From: Polychytrium aggregatum
Lineage: Eukaryota; Chytridiomycota; Chytridiomycetes; Polychytriales
Assembly: GCF_025602895.1 (NCBI RefSeq)
Contig: NW_026516298.1
Span: 1 to 64,000 of the forward strand
Reading direction: 5' to 3'
DNA: 64,000 nucleotides
A model generated the notes under the pieces. It was not told the DNA's origin. It was given only the letters and a program-made list of their open reading frames with translations, and searched no databases. Positions 54,567 to 64,000 of the stretch are shown piece after piece. The position numbers and the translations under genes are program-made. Numbering within the stretch: the first letter of the stretch is position 1; each line of letters starts with the position of its first letter.

Positions 54567-57500
54567 TTATTGCTCCACATTTGCAAGCTTGCCATATCTG
54601 TTGCCCTGCAGCCAGCCCCTTGCGCGGCTGATCCAGCTCAGGTTCCTCCATCCGCCTTGGTGCTGGTTGCTGCGGCCCGAGGGCTTGGTGCGGCGTCGAG
54701 CCGGCATGTCGTCTTGAGGCACCAGGACGGGCTTGGTTGGCACCATGGGAATGCCTCCTGGAATCAGCTGGTTCTCGTCGTCGTCGTCGTCATCGTCGAG
54801 GCCATCTTCCTCACCGTCACCAAAGGCGCTGTTCAGGGTCATGATTTCTTCATCCTCTTCCTCGATGGGCTCGTCGTGCGAGACAACGTTGCCCTCGCGG
54901 TCGAATCGTGGTCGGCGGTATCGCTTCAGCAGCAGCGACGAGATCACGACGCTCACCGACGACAGCGACATGGCCATGCCCGCGACCATCGGGTGCAGCG
55001 GGGGCCCGTCTGCGAATCAAAAGTAGCAAGCGAAGCGAGAAGGCGAGTCAGCAGCCAGCCACGATTTGCTCCGTTATGCGATCCAGCTGGGCCTCCAGCC
55101 GTAATTCAAGCTACCATCCTTGAGTATCGGACAGAGAAACCAGGGGCGACAGCTGCAGCTGAGCTACTTACGGAAGGGGAGGGTTACGCCCATAGCCCAG
55201 GGGATCATCAGGATGTTGCTAGAAGCAATAGCGCTGCAGTTAGAACGGTTGCGTACGGCGCCTCGCACTGCTAGAGATACTCCTGGGCGCACCCACCAGC
55301 ATCGGCGTATTTCTGTGCTGGGCTGATACTCACTAGATCGTTGCCCACAAAAAGTTAACCTTGATGCGCTTGAAGATGACCCGGCCCAGGTCCAGGGCCG
55401 TCACAACATCTGTCAGGTCCGGGCGCATCAGCACAATGCTGGCGGCCTCCAGAGCCACATCTGTTCCGCCATAGACGGCAATGCCGAGGTCGGCCTGGGC
55501 CAAACTTGCAGAGTCATTCACACCGTCGCCAACCATGGCGACGACAAACCCGTCCTGTGTCTGGAACTTCTCGACAATGTTCTTCTTGCCAGCTGGGGAG
55601 ATGCCCGCGTGGACCTCGGTGATGCCGCATTCGCGCGCAATGACGTTGGCCGTCAAGGCCTGGTCGCCCGTTACCATGGCCACCTGGATCCCCATCTTCT
55701 GCAGCGCCTTGACCGCCGTGATGGCCTCGGGGCGGACTGCATCCGAGAGCGCCACGAGACCCGTCAGCCGGTCGTCGAACGACACAAAGACGACCGTCCG
55801 GCCCATGCCTTCGTGGTACTCCATGCTCTCAATGCTCTCCGGAACCATGGTGATTCCGGATTGGCGCATGAAGGCCTCGTTGCCGATCCGGACGCGGACA
55901 CGCTCCTCGACCGTGCCCTTGACCTTGACAGTGCACTGGATGCCGAGGCCAGGCACGGCCTCCACGTCTTCGATTTCGTGGCTGTTTTGATAGTTGGTGA
56001 TGTGCAGATACTCCTTGCCATGCTGAGCGATCGACTTGCCCACGGGGTGCTCGCTGCCGGACTCGGCTGCTCCAATGATGCCAAAGAACCGCGGATCGCC
56101 CATGAACTTGGACTTGTCGTCCTGGGTCGACATGAAGATACGGTGGGCCACAACACAGAGCTTGCCCCAGGTCAGTGTGCCCGTCTTGTCGAAGATGATC
56201 TTGGTCACTCGGTGAGTGACTTCCAGAGGCCCGCCGCCCTTGATCAGGATGCCGTGGTGCGCACCCACGCCCGTTCCGACCATGACGGCCGTAGGGGTGG
56301 CCAATCCCAGGGCACACGGGCAGGCCACTACGATCACCGAAATCGACAGGTTCAAGGCAATCACCATCGGTGACGAGTTCAGCGGGAAGGCTCCGGGGAC
56401 CCAGTGCATCATGCTCATGCACATGTACCAGAACACGAGCGTCACCACGCCGAGGCCGATGACGACAGGCACAAAGTAGCCCGCCACCTGGTCGGCAATG
56501 TTTTGGATCGGGGCCTTGGAGGTCTGGGCCTGGTTGACCAGCTTGATGATCTGCGACAGAGCCGTGTCGGACCCAACACGGGTTGCTCGGATGTGAAGCA
56601 GGCCCATTCCATTGACCGTGCCGCCGATGACACTGTCGCCGATCTTCTTTCGGATCGGAACGGGCTCGCCCGTAATCAGCGACTCGTCGACGCTCGACTG
56701 TCCAAACTCGATCGTGCCGTCGGTGGGGATGCGCTCGCCCGGGAGGACCTTGAGCGTGTCGCCGACTTGGATGTACTCGTTTGGAATCTCTCGCTCAGAC
56801 CAAACGCCGGTCTTGCTATCCTGGGCGAGGAGGAGAGCATTGCGCGGCGTGAGCGACATGAGCTTGCTGAGGGCGCTGGAGGTCCGGCCTTTGGCCAGAT
56901 TTTCGAGGTACCGGCCCAGCAAAATAAAGGTGATCAGGGTCGTCGACGTTTCGAAAAACACGGGCTCGTCAGGCGTGTTCCGCAGTGCCCCAAAGAACAT
57001 GGACAGCGCGGAATACGCAAAGGCGATCGAGGTGCCCAGGGTAATGAGCACATCCATGGTGTAGGTATTGTGGGAGACGGCCTTGTAGGCCGCCCGGTAG
57101 AATCGCTGGCCAATGCCAAACTGCACCGGGATGGTGAGGATCAGCATCACCAGGTTGCCTGCGCTGCAGCCGAGGATGGGATACTTGATAATCTCCGGCG
57201 TGACCCTGGGCAGCACCATCGAGATGATGGAGACCGGGAGGGCAAAGGCACAGGACCGCCAGAAGGCTCTCCGCCATTCTTGGATTTCCTGGGTGCGCTC
57301 CAGGGACTCGATCTGCGCATTGGTCTCAAAGTCCGCCGTGAGGACGCTGAAACCGAGCTCCTCGATCTTCTCGGCAATGGTGCGCACGCCAACGACACTC
57401 TTGTCAAACTCGACGTGGCCGCTCTGGCCCAGGAGATTGACTGCTATAGACTTGATGCCCGGCAGCTTTGAGATTTCCCGCTCAATCTTTCCGGAGCAGC

Positions 57501-59307
57501 TGGCGCATGTCATTCCAAGGATGCGCAGGTCCACGCTTCCGGCCGCGTTTTGGACAATGATCGTCGCCTCGAAGCCGATTTCATTGATCGCGTCCTCGAC
57601 CACCGATGCAGTGGCAAGACTGGTGTCGAATTTCACCTGTGCGCGCTCCGAGAGCAGCGCAACTCGGCACTCGATGATGCCGGGGAGTAGCTTGAGGTGG
57701 TCCTCGATGCGCATGACGCAGCTGGCGCAGGTCATGCCGCGCACCTGGAGGTTGACCAGCTCCTCGTTGGCCTTGGCATTGGACATGTCGATGACAAAGG
57801 ATTCGTGGAGAGTCGAGGAGCTCGGTGCATGCCGGACGGCAGGGGCTGGCTTTGGGGTCGTCTGTGTTGGTGCCCCAGTCTCCTTGGGCTTGGCCTCAAA
57901 GCCACAGTCCTCGATCGCATCGATGACGGCCTGGGCACTAGTCAAGGAAGAGTCAAGTGTCACCGAGGCGAGGTTGTTCTCGAGCGAGACGATGACTGTC
58001 TGCACGCCCGGGATCTGGGACACCACTGCGGTGATGGTTTGGACGCACGACTACAAATCGAGGTCAACCAACAACGGTAAGGACCCGGCACATCACGCAG
58101 AGAGCGAGATCGGAGCAGCGCCAAGGACGTGGATAGGCAAAGAGGTAGGATGCTGTCAGCACTGGGCCACTATATGTGCATCAGTCGCACTATGCGCACC
58201 AGTCCCACTATATGCGCACCAGTCCGATTATTACGGGCACTGGGCGCAATCGGCCCTCGCAAAATGGGTCGGCGCTGTCTCGGATGTCGATACTGTACCT
58301 GGCATGTCATTCCCTCAACCGATATCTCGGCTGCGATGGTTGCCTGCGAGGCCGCTGCAGGGGTGTGACCTGAGTCGTTGACCAGGCGGGCGTCAAACCC
58401 ACACGACTCGATAGCATCGACAATGTCTTCGGGCGAGCATACATCCGGCATATACTTGATGCGGCCGCGCTCGGATGCCAGGTCAATATCGGCGCTTTGG
58501 ATTTCGGGCTTTGCGAGCAGAATGGATGTGATCGTTTTGACGCACGACTGCGTTGTGGCGGGAGTGAGATTTGGCAAACAGATAGGTCAGGGGAGTATAG
58601 TCGCAACAGGAGCCCGTGCTGCTTTCCAGAAAGGCTGCGAACCGCCGATGCCGCCGACGTTGGCGAGGGCCTGGAGTTGGGCTCTGTTGATGCAGCCGAC
58701 CCAGATAGACTCTTCCGACGTCCAAACGCCTGCCATCAGGCCAACATGGCTCTCGGGGAGGCCGCAGCCACTCTCCACTGCCCCAGGATCGCAAAACGCA
58801 CCTGGCAGGTCATGCCCTCGATGGCGACCACCACCTCGGCGGTCTGAGGGTCGAGTGGCTGCCCTGACTGCGGACGGGAGGCTATAAATCCGCTGTCGTT
58901 GACGGCATCGATGAGCTGGTTGGTGAATGCGTTGGAATCTTGGACCTTGCTACCGTCGAGGGTGACGGTTGCCGAGTGCGAGTCGAGGTCGACCTTGGCC
59001 GCAGCCACGCCGTCGATGGCCAGCAGCGTCCCGGTCACGGACTTGACGCAGGACTGAGACACCGGTCGTCGCACGGCGCCGTGGTCAGCACAGCCCAGTA
59101 ATATGCAGAGGTTAGCCGATCGCATGGTGCCTATGCAGTAGGCGGTCCATGATGTCCAAGCTGGCTGTGTAGCCACGAGCAAGTGCCTGGGTTGGGGAGC
59201 GGAGAGGCGCTCCTCTGTCTCTCTCGCCCGCCTGGCTCTCTGGGCCGAGCAGCACCCACCTGGCAGGTCATGCCCTCGACACTGAGTTTCACCGTTGAGG
59301 CCGACAT
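54567..59307 (-). CDS. CCC2: copper-transporting P1B-type ATPase (Ccc2/ATP7)
   Basis: Moves Cu(I) into the late Golgi for cuproenzymes. Six exons: 59307-59260, 59053-58802, 58547-58299, 58050-55334, 55218-55172 and 55009-54567, in phase, giving 1251 aa. Five N-terminal metal-binding domains are seen. Domains 1-3 have GMTCQSC, each with its CxxC split by an intron; domains 4 and 5 have 'GMTCASC' inside exon 4. Pump motifs: 'LITGEPVPI', the membrane site CPC at about residues 760-762 ('[13 protein letters not shown]'), '[11 protein letters not shown]' with the phosphorylated Asp near 804, '[11 protein letters not shown]' (the HP motif), and '[17 protein letters not shown]'. TM7-8 read '[18 protein letters not shown]' and '[17 protein letters not shown]', restored across two introns. 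The tail has an acidic seven-Asp run. Yeast Ccc2 has two metal domains, human ATP7 six; five is intermediate. Confidence 0.96.
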
Positions 59308-59976
59308 TGCGGCCAGTAGATGGAGATGCAGAGGGGGCACGGAGGCGGCTTTGGGATGGGACGGGGTGCGGAAAGTGGTGGGGCGGCACCGGCTGGGAAA
59401 CGACGGTGTTGGAGCGAGCCAAGAAGCGCTCGGGCAGCCCCCGCAAAAAGCGCTCGGCTGGGACGGCGCGGCCAGCCACGGTCTGGCTGTGGCAGCTCTG
59501 TGTTCCGGAAGGCGGTCACGAGCGCGCACGCGATTGGCCAGGCGTGACGGGCTGTGAGTCGAGCCGGCGCGCCCAGCCAATCGCAGCAGCGGCCCGTGAC
59601 GTCCCCAGCCGCCCTGGTTGGGGCTGCGATTCGTCGCGGGATGTGCTGGGGAGCAACCTTGGACATGGAAGGCCAAGGCTGCAGAGCAGCAGGGACATGC
59701 GGGCAACCAGAGACGGCCGTGGCTGGTGGATCTGCAGGCCTGCGCTGAGCCGGTGTGTTCCTTGGCCGGCAGGATCCCGCAGGAGCCCGCAGGAGCCAGC
59801 CGGCAGCCAGAGCGATGTCCGCGGCCCCGAGCCGCCCCGGTTTGGGCACCGAGCTCCGATGCTGCGCATTTTTCTTTTTGGCTCTGGCGATTTCGCCGAT
59901 CCAGCGCCATCCTGTGCTGATCGATCTGCTCCAGCCCCAGCCCCAGCACACATCGGTCTCCGGCCACCGACTCACA
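59308..59976. promoter_or_regulatory. divergent promoter CCC2 / CMS1
   Basis: 669 bp between two start codons facing away from each other. No clear TATA element. Confidence 0.55.
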
Positions 59977-61653
59977 ATGAGCGCAGACGCCCTGGACGAC
60001 TTTGAAATCGCCAACGACTTTGACGTCGATGACGCCGAGCCCTCCGACGCTGACGTCGAGTTCGAGCAAGTCGACACCAGCCAGATCGACCAAAGTGGTG
60101 TCGACGACGAGCTGCCACGGAAGACCCCCGCTACCGCTGCAGCCGCAACATCGGCCGCAGCAGTCGCTCTGCCTGCTGGCTCGCGGCCCATCAAAGAGCC
60201 CAAGAAAAGGTCGAGCAAGTCCGCGGCGACTGCAACCGCAGAGACCCCGCGGCACAGCGCCGACGCTCTCGATGACTTTGAGGTTGCAAGCGACGGCGAG
60301 TCCAGTTCGCTGAAGCGGGAGGCCAAAAAGAAGAAGCTCGACAAGCTGAAGGAGAAGAAGGTTTGTGCTGTCACATCGGCCCAGGAACGTCCCGAAAGCA
60401 TCGCATCGAGCGTCGTTGGTGCTCACCTACTGACTCTCTCGGCTCCAGAAATCCAAGCGACCGGCACCCGAAGAGAAACAGGCCCAGTTCCTTTCCGACA
60501 ACGGTGCGTGTGCAGCACAGACAGCATGTGTCGCATGGCTAGATACCCGGCCCTCCACATCTGATGGGTGACCGCTAATGCGTTGACGATTTGACTCTGC
60601 CTTGGCTCAGATGTGAATGTGACCTCGGTTGAGTTTGAGAAGCCGCGCGACGACTCGAATCTGTGTGATTTCCTGAAGCTATGTAGGTAGTTCCTCGGTC
60701 GATTGGATCGAGTCGCTTGGTCACGAAACCTGCAGTGGAAGACAGGCGAATGGACGGCAGACAAAGAGCGGATGGGCATCAGCATGCCAGATGTGGGCAA
60801 CACTCCATTTCTGACTTTACGGCTTTACATACTCCATCGACGCCGACATCGACATCGACATCAACACCAAAATCCACACCGACACCGACGTGGCTCGCTG
60901 CAGTGTTTAATGACTCTTGGCACGTCACCTTCAACGAGAAGTTCAGAGGGTCCAAGGGTTCACCGCGAGTTCTGTTCCTGTGTCCCAGTGCCGACCGATG
61001 TGTCGTTGTGCTGAAGCATCTCAAAGGTGGGTTCCCAAGCTGCAAGCTCGGCAAGTTCTTCTCGCGCCACATGAAACTGGCAGAGCAGATCAAGTTTTCC
61101 AAGGACGAGCGCTTCCCCGTCGCCGTGGGCACTCCAAACCGGTTCCTGAAGCTCCTGGGACCCGAGGGCGAAGGTGAGCGACAATGCACTGGTTGCTTGC
61201 TATACTTGTCACGATGATGGTGGCCCGTTGTTGTGCTTCAGTCCTGCCATGTCAGAGGCAGGGGTGTGTTTGCACGGCGGGTCGCTTGGACTCCTAATCG
61301 CAGCCCGAAGGGCCGTCCGTTGGTGATGTACAGACTGGGCCGGCACCAAAGCTGCTGGACACCTGTGCCTCGCTCGGTTGCTCTCCTGTGCGGTCCTCGC
61401 CGCCATGTGCTGTTCTCACCATCGTGTACTGTTCTCGCCATTCTGTCTCCACTCCGTTTGGCACTGCGATGCTGCCTACGACATAGACTCGTTCAAGCTT
61501 GAGAAGACCGATTATGTCGTTCTCGATTCCTCCTACGTCGACAAGAAACAGCGGAACATCTTCGATATCCCCGAGCTGACCTCCGACCTGAAGAGCGTCC
61601 TGGCACTGATGTCGCAGGAGCAGCACCCCAAGCTCAAGATTGTCTGCTATTGA
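59977..61653 (+). CDS. CMS1: Cms1-like ribosome-biogenesis protein
   Basis: Cms1/CMSS1 is a nucleolar protein of the small-subunit processome, with a helicase-like fold lacking full motifs. Five exons: 59977-60360, 60449-60503, 60611-60682, 60904-61173 and 61487-61653, in phase, giving 315 aa. The N-terminus is acidic with a duplicated 'SADALDDFE' element (residues 2-10 and about 90-98), then a Lys-rich stretch (KREAKKKKLDKLKEKK). The conserved core includes 'GSPRVLFLCPSADRCVVVLK', 'KLGKFFSRHMKLAEQIKF', 'FPVAVGTPNRFLKLL' (the GTPxR element) and 'TDYVVLDSSYVDKKQRNIFD' (replacing a DEAD box). The C-terminus ends KLKIVCY. An AATAAA follows at 61691-61696. It is divergent from CCC2. Confidence 0.92.
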
Positions 61654-61957
61654 TCTTTACTGGTGCCACAATCGTGCATCAAATCCACCAATAAATCCCA
61701 ATCAATAGACCCGCATGCTCTCCCTCCCTCCCATATGGCACTGGAGTTAAGCGGTGCTTGTATCATGTAACGCAGCGCTCGGCGGTAATCGCTGCGTTGT
61801 TCGCGGCTGTTTTATTCCGCCGTCGTCGGCGATTATCCCAATCCAGGACGTGCCGGCCAATTGTTTCCAAGATCAAGAGCCGAGCCCGGGTCAACGGCAG
61901 ACCAATCCTCGGATATGCAGTTGGCCATGGCTTGAGAATTCGAGGGGCGTCTCTGAT
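61654..61957. other. convergent intergenic region CMS1 / ZMYND10
   Basis: 304 bp with an AATAAA for CMS1. No gene seen. Confidence 0.6.
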
Positions 61958-64000
61958 TCAAAGCGCCGTGTACCCGACAACCATGTCGCATGCTCCCTTA
62001 TGGGTCTTCCACGCCTTTACTTGGCATGCACGACTGCATTGAATTTGGACGTGAGTGTTCTGTGCTAACCAGCTGCGATCGATTGGACTCACAGTGCCAC
62101 CTACCTGCAGTACCATTCGGTCTTGCATCTTGAACAGCGCTGGGATGCATCCTTTCCGCACTTGCCGCACTTTGGCGGATCAAGCAGCTCCGAGTACTCC
62201 GAAAGGTCGTATGTAGCCGCGAGTCTGTCGGTGGATCGGTGGCCGGCATAAGGATTCACGACTGAACCTAAACTGTTGCCACACTCGAGGCTTGGTATGC
62301 CTAATCCCTCAGGCGATAGTCTCGGGCAACAATGCTGCCGACACCTATGCGCTTGCTGCGATGCGCACGGACTTGCCTCCTGGCCATTTCGCGCTTGTCT
62401 TCCTCTGTTTGGCGAAAGACGGTGGTTTTCTGGTACTCGGCGACTTCATCCCAATCGATGTCTTTGGTGATCTCGTCCAGGATCTCGGGCACCTTCAACG
62501 CGCGGTATGTGTTGCGGCGACATAGGAGAGGCAAATCAAGGCGTTTGGTAACTGGTTGTACGCAGCAGAATGTCGACACAGCCGGCACAATAGCAAGCCC
62601 AAAGCCCAAAGACAAGTAATGGATAAACAACAGGGGTTCCGGTGATGGCACTCACCAGCTCCACGAGAATCGAGCGGTTTGGACGATGTTTAGGCTCGGG
62701 TGGCTGCAGGATCGTCAGCTCCTCGAGATATCGTTGAAGATGGACCAGCACGGGCAGCTGATCCACCATGATTTCGGTGATGAACGATTTGAGCTGTGGA
62801 GCATGTCGGTCAGCCAGTCGATCGCATCTCGGGCATTGCACGTTGCATCAAGCAGCGCAGACGCACCCTGAGGATGATGTCTTGGTTTTGGGTTGTGTAC
62901 TCGTAGCTTTCGCGGCACTTGGGCTCGAGGCAGAGATTGTAGACCGTGAGCCAAGCCTGCAGCAGGACGATGAGTTACTCGAGATATGAACTATTGGTCC
63001 TGCTCTGTCCTGTGCCGTTTGTCGGCAATCCGTAGCGATATCATCGCATGCAAGCATATGCATATCCAGATCGTCGCACCAGCGGCGACCTCGGACCGTC
63101 GGTGTACCTGGGCCTCGACCTTGCCGAGCCTGGGCAGTTCGTCGCGCGGAATGTCTCGCCAGGCACCATCTTCGTATCGACGGAACTTGTTTTTGTCTGT
63201 GCGCTCGAACCAAGGGGCCCGTTCGATGAGATAAACGCTCGCACTGATCATATGTATCCATCAGGTGAGCCGAGTCAAGGGCCAATACGTGAATGTTCAA
63301 AGTCCCCCGATCCGACACTCAGCCGTGCGCTCGATCCAGGGTAAGCATAGCAAAGCCAGCCAACACCCTCCTTGAGCTACGCAAGCCTGCGACGGATTCG
63401 CGAATCTCTCGCTGAAGCCAACGCCGTGAATCTCATGGAAAAGGATATCGTGTGTGTTGAGCATCCGAGTGACCACCGACAGGTCCAGCTCGGCAGCGTG
63501 CTCGCTCATATATCGCATGATACCGATGGCGCCGATGCAGATGGCAAACTCCATTTCGTCAAACTTGTCCCTCATCAGCTGCATGCAATGACGGTGGTGG
63601 CATGTGCAGGAGTCAGTAGCGCTCTCAACAGAAGCATGGCTCCAAACCAGAATGCCGCCGATCCCATGGACGCCGGGTTGACCATTGTTGCTGTGGATGT
63701 GCCCACCTCCTCATCGGACATTTCGAGAATCCGCTTGCCCGAGAGAGCCTGCGGATCGCTTGGAGCCTCCCAGGCAGTGACTTTGGCAACTTTTCGAGCA
63801 CAGTAGTCCACCAAATCCAGCAAGGCATCGCCGGCGGAAAGACACGCCGATCTGGAGAACAGCACGATCTCGAGGAGGTTGACGATAGTTGCCTCGTGGT
63901 AGAGCTGAATGATAAAGCCAGTGGCAGGAAGAAGCTCGCCCGTTGGCAAAGGAACAGGTGCTACAATAGCTCTACAATAGCTCTGGCTGTATGCTGGCTC
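61958..64000 (-). CDS. ZMYND10: ZMYND10 homologue (dynein-arm assembly factor), 5' end outside window
   Basis: In animals this cytoplasmic factor helps assemble axonemal dynein arms. Exons in view: 63960-63707, 63578-63394, 63243-63108, 62956-62867, 62793-62656, 62492-62377, 62224-62105 and 62033-61958. The N-terminal exons lie beyond 64000; about 370 aa are visible. Matches cover the whole visible length: 'LYHEATIVNLLEIVLF', 'DALLDLVDYCARKVAK', 'MEFAICIGAIGIMRYM', 'LDLSVVTRMLNTHDI', 'ERAPWFERTDKNKFRRYEDG', 'AWLTVYNLCLEPKCRESY', and 'VDQLPVLVHLQRYLEELTI'. A C-terminal MYND zinc finger reads 'KCGKCGKDASQRCSRCKTEW' then 'YCSRACQVKAWKTHKGAC', all eight ligands present. The 63394 donor (GTCGCA) is weak, so that junction is uncertain. 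Intron 62376-62225 has a GC donor. Confidence 0.93.
62225..62376 (-). other. GC-AG intron in ZMYND10
   Basis: The donor reads GCCAGGAG|GCAAGT and the acceptor CCGACAG. The alternative GT three bases further would leave the MYND exon out of frame, whereas this join gives 'MARRLAATYDLSEY', matching the family. Confidence 0.88.

Noticed and set aside
56404-58381. Plus-strand frames of 355 and 422 codons
   Set aside because: Antisense shadows of CCC2 exon 4.

Overview
The window is fungal nuclear DNA and most likely comes from a zoosporic (flagellated) chytrid-type fungus. It is GC-rich. The genes carry many short GT-AG introns, mostly 60-260 bp, and encode Gln-, His- and Ser/Pro-rich low-complexity protein. 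Fungal-type genes (neutral trehalase with PKA-type sites, a Crz1-like factor, a fungal BTB family, a TALE homeobox) sit beside genes linked to centrioles and motile cilia (STIL, ZMYND10), plus an E2F factor. Yeasts and most non-flagellated fungi lack STIL and ZMYND10. The species cannot be determined from the sequence alone.

Layout, left to right: a Crz1-like C2H2 factor (-); a BTB/POZ protein (-); a SNF5/SFH1 chromatin-remodelling subunit (-); a SERCA-type calcium pump (+); an Asteroid-type PIN-like protein (+); tRNA-Asn(GTT) (+); STIL (-), divergent from PHAF1 (+); UDP-N-acetylglucosamine pyrophosphorylase UAP1 (-), divergent from a DUF1275 membrane protein (+); a TALE homeobox gene (-) whose 5' exon may lie at 39.5-40.06 kb; E2F (+); tRNA methyltransferase TRM44 (+); neutral trehalase NTH1 (-), divergent from a LicD-family protein (+); a copper P1B-ATPase CCC2/ATP7 (-), divergent from CMS1 (+); and the 3' part of ZMYND10 (-), which runs off the right edge.

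Exon structures were worked out by hand, joining GT-AG (or GC-AG) boundaries so that reading phase and family alignment both hold. For SERCA, PHAF1, STIL, E2F, TRM44, NTH1, CCC2 and CMS1 every junction keeps frame from ATG to stop. Less certain are the 5' ends of SNF5 and the Crz1-like gene, the 3' end of the BTB gene, and the homeobox 5' region.

Themes: calcium signalling and transport (Crz1-like factor and SERCA), copper delivery to the secretory pathway (CCC2), cell-wall and glycan precursors (UAP1, LicD), stress carbohydrate (NTH1), cell cycle, centriole and flagellum (E2F, STIL, ZMYND10), and RNA or ribosome work (TRM44, CMS1, tRNA-Asn). The strongest points for a second look are a full-length STIL homologue in a fungal genome, and three copper-binding domains of CCC2 each split by a phase-0 intron at the same place inside the CxxC motif.
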